Below, piece after piece: positions 12,745-25,410 of a stretch of 60,225 nt of DNA. A program made the translations under genes and the position numbers. Under the pieces are notes generated by a model. That model was not told where the DNA came from. It did not search any database and saw nothing but the letters and a program-made list of their open reading frames with translations. The stretch is from Bigelowiella natans CCMP2755. Lineage: Eukaryota; Cercozoa; Chlorarachniophyceae. The DNA lies in contig ADNK01001729.1 in assembly GCA_000320545.1 (NCBI GenBank), positions 1-60,225 on the forward strand, read 5' to 3'. Positions within the stretch are counted from its first letter, which is position 1. The number at the start of each line of letters is the position of its first letter.

Positions 12745-15049
12745 TATGTATATTCAAGTAGATTCGATAGACTGAAATCAATGAAATCAACGTTGTATTC
12801 ATGCTGGCTCAACAAGCATGTTTCCTAAAGTGACAATACACAATAAATTCGCTTCGTGGTGATACAGCACGGGGTCAAACTACGTGACATCTTGGCAATG
12901 CTAACCGTAGCATTGCATGTAGCATTCTCGTCAATACTACCGAACGATTGGTAAGTTGCCGTCTCCAGCAGCATCGAAGAGAGCTGTTTCACCCTTGGAA
13001 CTTTTATGATTCACATCGGCTTTACACTCCTCTACCAGATAGCGCACCATTGCGAGGTCTGATGCGTAGAAAAGAGCTGTGCGACCAAGATCATCTTCCT
13101 GCTCAATAATTGACGATGACAGTCCCCCGACGCCTCTCTTGCCTCTGTCTATTGCAACGGCAGCTTTTCGGACATTGTTGTGTGCCGATTTCACTCCTCC
13201 TCTTCCCTTGCTTTTGACGATGTGCATCACCATCTTAAGATCTCCAGCAAGAACAGCTTTATGCAATGGCTGGGAAAGTAGCAGCACATCCATTAAGTAT
13301 GGAACAGTCACCAGTTGGAATCAAAATTATTTGCAATAAGCGCAAACAACAGAAAAGAAGGGATTTTCAGTATTTATAATTTACAATATTTTCATCATTA
13401 TCATCATCATCATCATCACCACCACCACAGCCATCACCATTATTATGATCATTATCCCCTATGCATCGTAGCGTACGTCCCATGCTAAACAACAAACAAG
13501 CTCCCTACATTCTGATAATTCTACATTACCTGCTCATCAAACATGTCGTCGAATGAATCATCAAAGGGGCGCTACAGTGCATAACAGCATACAACGATGC
13601 AATCATAAGAACCATCGTTATAACTTGCCGGGAGAAGATCGATTTGATTCCAGTTGGAACCAAAACCAACAGCATAATAAGGTGCTGATGAGGACCAAAA
13701 CAAAAACTTGCGCACACACCTTCACCGCGCATTCATTTGATGATTATCGTGATGATACGTGTGAAATACCTTTATTGTGTGGCCTTTAGCCTCAATGACA
13801 TCTTGAAGATAATCTGCAATTTCTTCGTTCACTGCCCAATCGTGCGCTGTATAACCATCATGGTTCTCCCTGATAGGATCAACATTCCCGCTCTCTACGA
13901 GGTACTCAACCACCTCCAGATTTCCCCCAGCTGCGGCCTCGAAAAGAACCGTTCCACCGCTCTCGTCCTTATTTAAGATCAAATGTTACTATATGGCATA
14001 CTTCGATTTCATCTTCTTTCTCAAGCAATAAAGAGTTTATTTCTTGCCCTTGCATGCAAATAAGTAATAATTCCATTAGCATGAGTTGGGGGGATCATTG
14101 GACGTTACTAGCATTACCTTCTGGTTAGCATTCATCCTACACTCCTCAATCAAGTAGCGGACTACATCAAGCTTTCCTGAGTCATGATAACGATGATGCA
14201 TTCACAATTACATATTTCTTCCTCAATGAGTCGAAAGGTTGTCAGGATATTTGGATAGTAGCAGCGGTAGAATTGGTAGTGGTGGCAGTATCATATTATG
14301 TAACTTGTTGTGTTATTCAAACACAAAGGAGCTTGAATGTCCATCAATTTGCAACAAATGTGGTCGCTTTGTTTGTTATTGGCGCTCATTCGTGTTTTAT
14401 TGTTTGCCCTTCCAGCCCACTCTTAGTAAAAAAGAAGATACTGCTTAAAGATCCGCTTTCGACCTTGTCTTGCAGCATGAAACAGAGGTGTTTTGCCCAG
14501 AGAATCGCTTTGTTTGGCGTCACAACGCAAATTTTCTACGAAATGCTTCACCTTGTAATCATGAAGTAGGAATACAAACCGTTCACGCTTAGGCTGCCAA
14601 GTTTAAATCGATGATGGGATAATAAATAACAAACACCAAACACCCCACCTCTCCAAGGCTTCCTGTAGCCGCAGCAAAATGTAGGGAGGAGTGGCCTACT
14701 TGATCATGCTGCTGGCCTTGCTTGCAACAGCAGTCAATCCTAACGGCCAGTAAGGCCCCCATTGCGCGGATGGAAGACTATGTGGGAAGTCAACTATTGT
14801 GCCAAATCAAGGTGGCGTTGCTGAGGATGATAGTGATTAAATAAATAATGATTGTGACTCGTTTTTGTTGCTTCCTCCTCCTCCTCCTCCTCCTCCTTCT
14901 CTCGGCCCCGCGGAAAATAGATAGTTATTCCGACCATCGGAAAGGAGATGTACCAGCCCATTCTTCCCTGCGACAAGCTTATAGTCCTTACGACAGACGT
15001 AAAACCTCTGCATTTCGATGACATTCGTCAAGAGATAATGTCCCAACAT
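12120..15049 (-). CDS. Ankyrin-repeat protein
   Basis: Exons on the minus strand: 14777-14649, 14551-14464, 14176-14118, 13967-13770, 13706-13530, 13269-12941, 12652-12538 and 12397-12120 (stop TAG). Most joins agree in phase. At least six ankyrin units are visible, for example GHSSLHFAAATGSLGE, GKTPLFHAARQGKLDVVRYL, VLFEAAAGGNLEVVEYLVE, GRTALFYASDLAMVRYLVEE and GQTPLFFAAGNGNIKVVKYL. The helices keep the A(A)xxGxxxVVxYLVE pattern. A possible first exon begins at 15049 (MLGHYLLTNVIEMQRF). A central linker carries the acidic stretch FDDSFDDMFDE; reading it requires removing a stop-containing 21-nt (or longer) intron. The join 12941 to 12652 is unresolved. Ankyrin proteins are binding scaffolds; the partner is unknown. 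Confidence 0.85.
12698..12740. repeat. (AT)n microsatellite in ankyrin gene intron
   Basis: Near-pure TA tract between the ankyrin exons at 13269-12941 and 12652-12538. Confidence 0.9.
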
Positions 15050-16815
15050 TTAGATACTGCGACATTGAAATATATAAGATATATACGGGTATATCATATA
15101 ACATGTCTATTATGAGCATACATTGTGCAACATGTCCATTGTGTACTTGTGCTCTCTTATTGTCAGAGTGCGCTAGTACGCATGCGCGACAAATGGTGAC
15201 ATGTGAGCACATCTAGATGTATGCTGCATAATTGTAGACACGTAATGTCATACATGTAATCATGTGTGTTGTTACTGTGTCCATTGCAAGCATGGACACG
15301 CAACATCATGTGTGTGATCACGTGTGTTGTCACTGTGTCCATCATCATGGCTGTGACAGCTTCATTGGGATGACCATTGAAAAGATTTTGTCGCTTCAAT
15401 GCATCCGTCTCATGTCATCAAATGTGCAATGGACACAGTGCAACAGACATGGCAATGGCATGCATGATGTGTGCATGATGTTGCGTGTCTGTGATCAGTG
15501 ATGGCATGCATGACACGCACATGATGTTGTTGCATGTCTGCAATGCATTGCGCTGTGGGCACGTGTCTACTGTCATTTTGTTGTTGCTTCTATTGCAAAC
15601 TTGTGTCATGCATGTGATGCTAGCTACAACCTACTAGCTAGCTAGCGCGCGCATGCATGGCACTAGAGCTAGATGAGCATGCATTCTAGATGTTGGGAAC
15701 CACGTACCAATCTAGCAATGCTTTGAGATTGATGCCTTGTAATGCCCATGCTTGGCTAACTAGCCAATGGAGAAATACTCAAGCGGGGCGCGCCAGAGCC
15801 CCAAACTCGGATTTTAGCACCCGCCGCACAGCCAGAGCCCCATGCGCATGTGCAATGTGTGCCCTACCTAGCTACTATGCATCATATATGCGTATAGGCT
15901 CTGGCGCGCTCGTCATGCTAGCATGGTTACGTTACTTAATCTACACAACGTTGTGTAGAAATGGAGACTCCGTCTATCGTGAAGACGACTCATGCCATGT
16001 CCAGGCTAGCAGGGACAAAATCAACGTCCCATCAAGTTTCGCCGGCTCGGTTTAAGCTTACTATCTAAAGGCTTTATCACTGGATGATGCAAAATGCCCT
16101 TTCATCTTTCGATCATTATAGACACCTCAACACGCAGTAATAGGCTCTCAGATAGCATATACTTAATTATTATGGACACAGTAATAGCATGTACAATGCA
16201 CATGCATGTGCATGTATGTCTAGATATGTGCTAGCGCGTGCCAGCGTGAGACCACGTCATCTCCATTGGAAAACTTCAAAGTGAACATCGAACCCCTCGC
16301 TATGAACGAACACAGATCGCAGTGTGAACGCTGACGCCAGAACATGCCAAAATGATCGAAACCATCAAGATTGACGTGAAGCACAGCCAGCTAGTCAGCA
16401 GCGCTCTTTGAAAGCGACAAGCGCAACGGCCTCGTGAGTGTGTGCCAATGTGAACCACCACACCTGGACGTTTCTTTTCACATCGGCGGATTTTGGCACG
16501 TGTGCAGGCGCGTGTTCGGGGTTGCGCATGGCATGTGCACACAACATGGCGTTCGCGTAGACAGTGCGCGGCCACAACATGCAGCACTGCTAGACTGTCA
16601 AGATGCAAGACCTGATCATTAAAATTTCACGCTTCTGATTCTTTTGTGTTCTTCATTTCTAATTGAGTTGAATTTTTGGAAAGTTAATTTAGAGGTCACC
16701 TAAATAAGAACTGTTTCTAGCAGTGTCCCGTGAGGTTCTGCTACTTCATTACAACATTTTTTGTTTTTTTAGCTAGATTATATCGACATATGACACGAAT
16801 ATAACGACATTGACT
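15050..16815. other. Spacer rich in CTAG/CATG with inverted and direct repeats
   Basis: No supported exon. An imperfect inverted repeat pairs the segment near 15266-15287 (core ACTGTGTCCATTGCA) with 15424-15444 (core TGCAATGGACACAGTGCAAC). Dense CTAG and GCATGC words follow, for example CTAGCTAGCTAGCGCGCG near 15633. Open frames here have no domain similarity and atypical composition. Confidence 0.6.
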
Positions 16816-18060
16816 TTACAATAATGAGCGCAAGATATAACCGACAGTGAGCGGAGCATCTACCCAAATCATTTGCCTTAGGATCGCAAGTCTGTTTTCT
16901 AATAAGTCCAACCTAATCAGGCTTTTCTCCCCCTGAAGAAGTTTACGCGATCTGTGGGGATATGGTGTCAAAAACAAACATGAAGTAATAGAACACTGAT
17001 AGAGTGCACAAGCAGGACCCACCACGCAGCATCCCCCATTTTTCTGCGTTTCCTGCTCAGACGGTGCAGATTGCTTCGACTCGCTATTTCCAGCCTTCTT
17101 TCGATTTTTCCTTGCTGCTTTCAGTTCTTTCATGTTCATACTGCCTTTAGTTTTTTGACCAGGTGGAGGGACTATGAATACAAACATATAGAGAGCACCG
17201 AAATGAGTAATGCTACATAATTGTTTTACATGATGCGTTGATGACGCCTTGAAATTCTCTCGAAGTCTTCCAACTATCTATTTTTCTCATACATTTTTTC
17301 TTAAAATCAAAACAGTAACATAGTTTAGCTTTGAGACTTCAACTGAATAGACCTAGATTGGATTCATTTGTGTTCTGCTCCTCGCTGTGGGCCTCGACGC
17401 CCATTCCAGCGGGTTTGTTGATACTCAAAACAAAACTTTCTCAGAATTGTGTTGCGGTTTATTTTCCACATAAAATGTGAAATATATGTAGCACTTTTCG
17501 TGCGACAATGTTGTTTGGAATACGTAGTCTAAAAAGAGTGAATCTGCTTCCGATTCCGCGGGGGATTCTAGCTCAAACGTGGAATGAAGCACTTCTCCTT
17601 ACATTTTTCCTGACAGAATTTCTCAAAATGCGTCAATGCTGTGCAGTTGTCGCATACATTTTTACATCTGCATATTTCCAGATTTTCTCACCTAGATTGC
17701 GCGTTATAATTCAAGTTAGGAGCTTGAACAAGTTGTCGCATGCAGGAAATGCAATCATACCTTGAAAATTCAAAAATAAGTCAGTAGTCACGAGGAATTC
17801 CGAAAAATCGGCCTGCATTTCGCCTATATAATGGGAGTTTGTACCTCCAAATAGCAACATAGCCAGTTGCCTCAAAACCTCGCCCCATTTTTGACTGGAG
17901 GAGATGCAGTTAAGGAGGGTTCGGAGCGAAACCCTTGGTGGATCCGCAGGAACCAGCATGATAAAAATTCTTGAGGTGAATCGGAGGAACTCTAAATATG
18001 TCGGAGCTGCCTTTTGCAGTAGAAAATGATGTATAATTACAACACGGGCTGCATGTGTGC
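16816..18060 (-). CDS. RecQ-like helicase C-terminal region (tentative)
   Basis: Minus-strand exons join in phase: about 18060-17761, 17722-17692, 17667-17603, 17571-17524 and 17171-16816 (stop). The long first segment contains ARVVIIHHFLLQKAAPTYLE, then IFIMLVPADPPRVS and VLRQLAMLLFGG, followed two exons later by CKNVCDNC. This order resembles RecQ helicase motif V (VIHH-LPKS), the C-L-Y-D segment and the zinc subdomain (CRR-LL-FGE ... C-x-x-x-CDNC). The GRAGRD motif VI expected between them is not visible in my reading, so either an exon is missed or the motif is degenerate. The C-terminus is basic (MKELKAARKNRKKAG) and ends LTVGYILRSLL. RecQ enzymes unwind DNA during repair; activity cannot be claimed here. 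Upstream exons (for example about 18380-18270, DDISCKFSVPVGVPNPSF) are uncertain. Confidence 0.45.
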
Positions 18061-18439
18061 TGAATGATCATCACAACTCGTTTGCTATCGAGCAAAGAAG
18101 TCAACAACTTTGATTACTATTGTTTAGGGAACCTTGCAGAAAAAATCTCCGAAGGGCGTGTGGGCTGCGCATATGTGGCAAACGCGCTACTTCATTCTGT
18201 AACTCTAAATTCTAAACTCATAACATATTTTTGTGAGTATGACAGCACACATGATTTTTCATGAAATGTATCTTAGCTATAGCAACGAACTACAATATTT
18301 CCGGAAAGAGGGATTTGGAACCCCAACGGGAACACTAAATTTACAGGATATATCATCGGTAACCATCTCGAAAATGGTCTCTCCTCTGACCATTTATTGC
18401 ACTACTTGTTTATCGAAACAACCTCCACACAGAGATAGA

Positions 18440-18440
18440 C

Positions 18441-18484
<44 letters not shown>
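18440..18484. repeat. (AG)n microsatellite
   Basis: Pure AG tract. From 18380 to 19180 I see only repeats (AG; TG at about 18735-18755; AC at about 18990-19045) and no supported exon. A plus-strand reading of 18270-18365 (KEGFGTPTGTLNLQD) competes with the minus-strand one, and neither is secure. Confidence 0.85.
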
Positions 18485-18487
<3 letters not shown>

Positions 18488-19186
18488 CACATGTATAAGA
18501 ATGTACAATTTTCACAACTATTGCTTATACGTGATATCAAATGTTAAGATTATATGGCAATGTTTCACGCTGTATTTCTAAGATGCCGCATCATCCTCAG
18601 ATAAAGCATTATGACCGGAAGAAGAAGGGGTCGCTTTACAATTATAATAGCAGCTCAAACGCATTAACACACACGCATACACGTAAACGTGCACACTCTC
18701 ACACACCTATGGAAGTGTGTACGTATGGGTATATGTGTGTGTGTGTGTGTGTGTTTGTAGCATTCCATAAGGCGTTATTACTATATTAGTACACTCAAAA
18801 ATAACTAGTAGGTCACTGTCGTATTGCATAGTCGTACATATATATTGCAGACTGATATGATCCACGATAATAATTATTCTTAAATTCAATGAAAAGTCGG
18901 CGATTCGACGTCCTCATTGGAGGGACGACAAGATGTAATAATATATGTGACTTTTCGCATTAAGCATGTCTACAACAGCATGTACGCACGCACACACGCA
19001 AGCAAAAACATACACACACACACATACACACATACACACAAACACATGCAGTTCGTGGTTGATAGATACGGGATATACATCAAGTTAAAGTGTCTTTTAG
19101 TAGAGAAAATATATCAAAGTCCGACGTATTAGACACACTAGCTATTATGTCTTCTCATCTTCTTTACGTTTGTCGTTACATAACAG

Positions 19187-19250
19187 GCTTTGCACTCTTA
19201 GCACCATCACGTGAGGACGCGGTAAATAACATATGCACTATCCTTCAATC

Positions 19251-19293
<43 letters not shown>

Positions 19294-20012
19294 TATATAT
19301 TTGTGATTTTACAGATGCAATGGGTGTCTCGACTGCGACTAGGAATAATGAGTCTGAAACACCATTCTCAGGCAAGAGTAAGTAAAAATAAACCGTAGAG
19401 TATACATATTAACACGCATATCAATGCTTTGACCTACCATTGCTTTGAACATTCCAACGAAAAACACACCTCATTAGACATGGTTATTTGTGTTTAATTT
19501 CTGACCACTGCCCTCCTTTTCCTACGTCGCCAGTCTGCCTTACGACGACCGAGTCTTCTTGCCCACAAAAACAAGTTTTGGAAGAATAAACTCAGATCCC
19601 AGACAATATCCGAGAAAAAGGGGTGATGGCGCCAGCGACGATAGCGGCAATGATGATGATGGATGTTATGATTATGGAACTTAACCGTTTGAGCGATGCG
19701 TTACTTGAAAATGCCTTCTGATGGCATAATGAATATCCATGTCTCCTGGTGGGGGAGATCGCATTTAATGTTTGTTTTTACACAGAACCTATTCACATAC
19801 ATAGCCACATAGATATTCGGTTTCTTCGTTCGGTTTCTGTGCAAAATACTATCAATTGTCAATTCTATAATATATGTTACGGCAGGGACTACAGTGGTTA
19901 TGGAAGCTTAAGAAGAGGGGGAACGCTTCAACCTATTCTGACAGAGGACACTAAATCCAACGCCAGCAAGCAACCACATTTCCTCATGGATCCAGTCCAA
20001 GATGTGTCGTAA
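19187..20012 (+). CDS. Unidentified protein, 3' exons
   Basis: Exons 19315-19381, 19534-19622, 19786-19819 and 19886-20012 (stop TAA) join in phase. They read VSTATRNNESETPFSGK, then LPYDDRVFLPTKTSFGRINS, PIHIHSHIDI and DYSGYGSLRRGGTLQPILTE, ending LMDPVQDVS. An earlier candidate at 19187-19221 (FALLAPSREDA) does not match in phase, so the 5' part is unresolved. The sequence is polar and probably disordered. The family was not recognised. An AT tract (19252-19290) lies in the first intron. Confidence 0.5.
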
Positions 20013-20957
20013 AAATATCGCTAACACATACCACCGACAGCGCAACGTTTAAGCGTTGTTATTGTTGCACATGCGTGTTGTGGACATGGATGTTCGTGTA
20101 CGAATCGATGTCTCTTCTGTTGTACTTTGGATAGCCGTACGTCAAAAAATCTGAACTTTTTAAACAGGAAAAGATGAGACTTGAAGGACATTTTCCAATC
20201 GTGACAGAGTAATTGTAGTAGTAGTAATTGTTGTTGTTGTTGTATTAGTAGTAGTAGTAGTAGCAGCAGCGCTAATACTAGTTGTAGATAAATTAGTAAA
20301 ACAATCGTCGGTCACTCGAATACTTACGATCGTTATTTTGATTCGATCTATCTCAGCCATAATTTATTCCATCAGGTGTATAAAAATATCTAACTCTTTC
20401 TTTCTGTGTGATAAACGTACTTATTAATTGGTTAGGGAGGATGAGCGCTTGGTTCTTTTAACGGCAGGATCAGTCCTTAAAGTAGTAGTCATAAAAAATT
20501 ACCCCTTCTACACAAACGCAAACGAAAAATTGATATCATGAAGTGGCCAAGAAATTCACAAATTCATTGCTAAAGATACCTACAAGATAACGAAGAAATT
20601 TTCCTCATTATTTAATAACTACAAAATGAAGACGAAGCTATAAAATGAGAACGTATATGAGAATCGAGCATGGAGAGTTAGTTTTGCTCCAATGAGCCAT
20701 ACAGTTTTTGAATTGGTCTAAAGCATATGAATGATTTTCAGATAGATAATCGTATCAGTAATTTAAAATATTGGTTTCGTGTTTCCTTATGTCTCTTATT
20801 TTAAAAAATGATGGTGACAAAATATAAAATTGAAATCTACATTAGGGAGGAAGGCTCCCTTATCTTTTGCATTGCGTTCGAGGCAGTTTCACATCGAGTA
20901 AGGTGATGAACATGTAAAAGAAATAAAAATGAATATGATCAATGATAGCTAAACGTC
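20013..20957. other. AT-rich spacer
   Basis: TAG/TTG trinucleotide repeats at about 20215-20270, then AT-rich sequence with no exon I can support. It may contain the 5' end of the following pseudokinase gene. Confidence 0.5.
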
Positions 20958-21087
20958 TACAGCTCCTTGGAACAATGAAGGACATTTTGGCAAAGCGTCG
21001 TAAAATGAAATCTCCGCACTTGATGCGGTATTAACAGCGGACTCATGAGCGTGTTACGAATGTTGGTAGAAGAACTTTTTCTTCTAG

Positions 21088-21549
21088 TTTACACAGAAGG
21101 ATATCGAAGGAAATGCAGATTTCATTTTACTGCGAGAAATAACTCCTCTGTCTTCTAAAATAGAGTACTCAATTCGAATAAGTATGGATGCAAAGGAATA
21201 GCCTAATGTTTGGCACGTCGATCTTTAATTTCCATGCAAAATCATATGCCGTAGTGAAATCTAAGGCTTTATGTCAGTGAAATCTGGGTTATTTTTATCT
21301 ACAAGCACGATATTATTCTGATGATTTTTCAATTTGTAATTAAGAATGGTATCTCATGGGTCGGGACCATTAAATTCAGAAAGCGAATCGATATATTATA
21401 TTCTCTACGCTTTGGTACAATCGATTTTCATTTACTAAACGTTTTTTTTTGCATATGCTTTTTATTGTATTATGAAATATCACTGTGCGTGTTTGTGTAC
21501 GTGAGAGCAAAAGAGAAAGAAAGGGAGGGAGAAAAAGAAATGGGGAGAA

Positions 21550-21592
<43 letters not shown>

Positions 21593-22358
21593 AAGCAAGA
21601 GAAAACGTTTGAATCATGTGAACAGCGCTAGAATTACAGAATATCACGATATTGTATATTTGTGGTTTTTGCTCAATTAAGCCTACCTACCAAATCTCCC
21701 TTATGGATCATATACGAAATGTAGGAGCTATGAACACTGAAGGAGGTTTACATACCTAGTTATGTCATTCCATTCTCATCTCCCTTTATGCTAGCAAGAT
21801 ATAAGTATTATTGTATACACATAGTGTATGTTTCAAATGTACTTTGAACTCACACCTATTGTGATATGAATAATAGAGATTATGGCCATTGCAAAGCAGA
21901 TTGCACAATTAATACTAACGGCTCATCAGCACAAAATCGCTTTGAAAACGTAGAACAATGATCTTTTAATTCAATAATAATTTAAAAGATACAATGATAA
22001 ATTTACTGCAGTATACTATATATGCTGTGTATTATTATGCCGTTCCATTTTACAAATTTAAATAAAATTCCTAGAAGTTTACTCGATTTGTTAGCTGAAA
22101 TAATAGAAGTCAAATGAACAAGTTTAATAAAATACAGCACCGAAATGTAAGTCTTTTATAATAATATCAGTTTCGTCATTGTAGGTAGCAAACAGTGCTG
22201 TACTAATGTCGTTAATGTTATATATTTTTATTACATGCAGGTTGCGTACAGAAACTATCTTCCTTGAGGTACAAGTACGAACAAATAATACGATAATGGC
22301 CGACACATAGAGCTACACTCTACCCCCCCCCCCCCCCCCCCCCCCCCCACACACACAC

Positions 22359-22401
<43 letters not shown>

Positions 22402-23838
22402 AATATGTTTCCTTGTTCCCCTGCTCTTGGAAAACAGCGAAATGGTAACATTGTCTTCGTTGATCCATGGTTCACAGTTCAGAGTCAAGAGGTAGTTGAC
22501 AATCTCGGTAGTTTGAAAGACAAGGCAAAGCAATACTTGCAGTCTTTAAAAATAGGCGTATCGAATCTAAAACAATCGTTCACCATCAGACCCCTATGAC
22601 GACACGAACGCCGAGAGAATACCTACCTCCCGAGGCGGAGACGATTAGAAATTCAGGAAAAGCAGCATTGAATGAGTACATTAATCGGAATATGCTTTTT
22701 ATTATGCACTTATATGGATTGAATATTAAAGATTTTGATACTGGAAACAAACCATGAGCGGCACCTATGAGCATTTCATCACTTCATTGAGCACAGTGTA
22801 AATTTAAATATGTATAGTTATGATAGTTTGCATGATATATTTCAGCATAGAGAAGACTAGGGACTGGTGGCGGTTGGGAATTGTCCTCTACGAGTGCTTC
22901 GTGGGTATGCCTCCATTCCAAGAGGAAATTCATTGGGTCAATAATGTAAGTTTTGCATGTCTATTACTACTGATGGAATTGAACATTACAAAGCATATGG
23001 TGATACACTATTTGTGGCAGACTGGCAATGCAGCCACATCGTTGAATTTACCTCTTCACACCCCTACGAAGCTCCAAACAGTGCTTGTTGATTTGTTGAG
23101 TTGTCTACAAACGGGTACATTGGCACGATGACAGCCTATTGTCCCTAGGATGATGTAGATACAAATGAGGAAGAGATGTCTTGGACTTGTTAGTGCAGCA
23201 TGTTCGTGTGGGCATGTAGGTAGGTGGTGTGATCGATGTGATATGAGATGCGTAAGATGCTATATTTCGTCCTCATTATGTACAATTGATATCTTTTGTC
23301 ACATTCACATAGGTTTTCAAGAAAATGATAAGGTTTTTGGCAGAATGTTCGAAGTGTCGCACGAGTGTCGCAACGAGACACCAGTCTCTTCTCAAACACC
23401 AGAGATAAGGAAGGAGCCTCTAGAGGTTCCCAAAGGACTACACAATGAGTATCTTACGAATGATCTTCTTGATGCAGGAGCAATGTAGTGGAGATTTTGT
23501 CTTAGAGTAACTAGTTAGAATGACTACTATGTTTCGTAGTTTGAACACTTAAAATCTATCCTGATCCCTTTGTAAATCATTTTAGAATCATAGTCTCTCT
23601 GTGATACCAACACTATCAACACAACGCATAGTGTGCTCTCACAATTGTTTTAGTAGTTATGCACCTATTGTTACAACCATTGCGCAGATATCCAAGTCCA
23701 AAGAGGCTATATTCCATGATTGTTCAGGTACAAATAGTCTCCCCAACCCCCATAATATCTCACATTTCATTAACCACCCATCAAAAGAAATACCAATACA
23801 TATTGTAAATAAATATATACATACATGTACATATATAA

Positions 23839-23884
<46 letters not shown>

Positions 23885-24584
23885 TACATATAACAATTCG
23901 AACGAACCAATTATGTATGATCTGGCGTGTATCACAGTAAACATGATGAACTTTCAGATTAAACGTGTGACGGACTTAGAGTTCCTCCTTCCCTCTTCTT
24001 CAGCTGTTGAACCCTCGTTGCTATCCCCAAAACTGCCATACACTGGGTAAGATAAGATTATTTAATTTTGATACTTTGGTGAATCTCTCCAATTATGACA
24101 TTCTATCGGTCATATGATGACCAATATGCAACTTTTGGTAACTTGATGCAGTTGTACTATTTATGATCACATTAGCGAATGCACGTATAGATGCAAAGTA
24201 TGTATATATGTATGAATATATGAAAGCAGGCACAGTTATATTAGACCATTTGAATATGATGTTCATGTTATTCTGAACCCAATGTACCAAAGGCGAACTC
24301 GACGACTAAGTGCCTTTCTTACGAAGGGCGGGTCTTTGAACTCAGAAACGGGAGAACAGGTTCTGAGTACCAGAATTATCATCTAGCATTTCATTGCAAG
24401 GAGAAGCATGTTTGTCGACAACGTATTGGAGTGGTGTGGCTTGCGTATATTGTAAACTATGTGACTTTTCATTATGCACACCCAGAGAAAATCCATGTCG
24501 CGTAGCCCCCGTCGGCCTACATTCAGCCGGTCAACAAGTAGCTATGACCATTATCAATACATGCAGGATGTAGAAAATAAGTAG
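21088..24584 (+). CDS. AGC-type pseudokinase with C-terminal extension
   Basis: From 22241 to 24584 ten exons join in phase (22241-22268, 22438-22557, 22590-22675, 22846-22945, 23021-23114, 23313-23484, 23688-23727, 23958-24046, 24293-24359, 24486-24584, stop TAG). Kinase landmarks: TPREYLPPE (activation-segment end, like TPEYLAPE), then TRDWWRLGIVLYECFVGMPP (the DWWSLGVLLYEML-G-PPF of AGC kinases). The catalytic loop reads STEMLRTETIFLE where HRDLKPENILL is expected, and DFG reads VDPW. Upstream exons at 21088-21181 and 21255-21276 give EGNADFILLREITP for the Gly-rich loop and YSIRIM for the VAIK strand. All four motifs are altered, so catalysis is unlikely. After the kinase region come about 150 residues rich in Ser/Pro/Arg (RLYSMIVQ, KSMSRSPRRPTFSRSTSSY). 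Joins between 21276 and 22241 are unresolved. A candidate earlier exon is 20958-20995. Confidence 0.72.
22323..22401. repeat. C26 homopolymer, (CA)n and (TC)n compound repeat
   Basis: Twenty-six C, then a short CA tract, then (TC)n to about 22401. It sits in the pseudokinase intron just upstream of the acceptor at 22437, where the TC part may act as polypyrimidine tract. Confidence 0.9.
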
Positions 24585-24639
24585 AAATCCTAATTGACAC
24601 TGGTAAACACTCTGATATTAACGTATATGTGTGGCTGTG

Positions 24640-24649
24640 TATGTGTGTG

Positions 24650-24690
<41 letters not shown>
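24640..24690. repeat. (GT)n microsatellite
   Basis: GT tract in the short spacer between the end of the pseudokinase gene and the next plus-strand exons. Confidence 0.9.
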
Positions 24691-24692
<2 letters not shown>

Positions 24693-24813
24693 TGCGTGTG
24701 TGTTGTGTGTGTCAATGTGCACAGGTCTTCCGAGAGAGACGAAAAACAGTACATAATATGTGAGATTCTACACTCAGAACAAGTTGGAAAGGCTGTTTCA
24801 ACGATCGGGGTAG

Positions 24814-25370
24814 GGTTTCTTCATTGATGTATTAAGAATTAAGCACAAAAGTGAACGTATTTCATCTGACAATACAATGTACATCGCAGCATCTTTATCG
24901 AAAATGTTGCATTGTAAATTTATCGGAAAGGTGAGACATTTATCATGTTTCGTAATTAATTGTGCTTCATTAATAGGTCGAAAAAGCTTCATTTAAGACC
25001 GAGAACGAATTCACAGATGTAGATATCTCTCTTCCAGTAACCATCAAGGTATTAACAGCAAATGAATCTTTAAATGGTGACAAAAAGTGAGAAGAAACAA
25101 ACCCAAAAAGAAGCCATGCCACACGTCCTACATTTGGCATTTACATGTTTCACTGCAAGGTGTATTCGGGGAGGATTACTTCGAAGAAATCAAAAACATC
25201 GAGAACATTTATGGTCAAATGAAGATGATATTGATGATAATGTTGAAATTAGACATTGTTTATTTGACTTTAGGTTAATGTTCAATTAGAGAGCACTATG
25301 AATACGATTTAGGAAGCAATAATAGCTACCGAATATCGAATTTTAAAAGTTTGATATATCTATATTTATT

Positions 25371-25410
<40 letters not shown>

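Noticed and set aside
17820-17850. Second 21-nt intron (GTACAAAC...ATATAG)
   Set aside because: The frame is open without removing it, so no intron is required.
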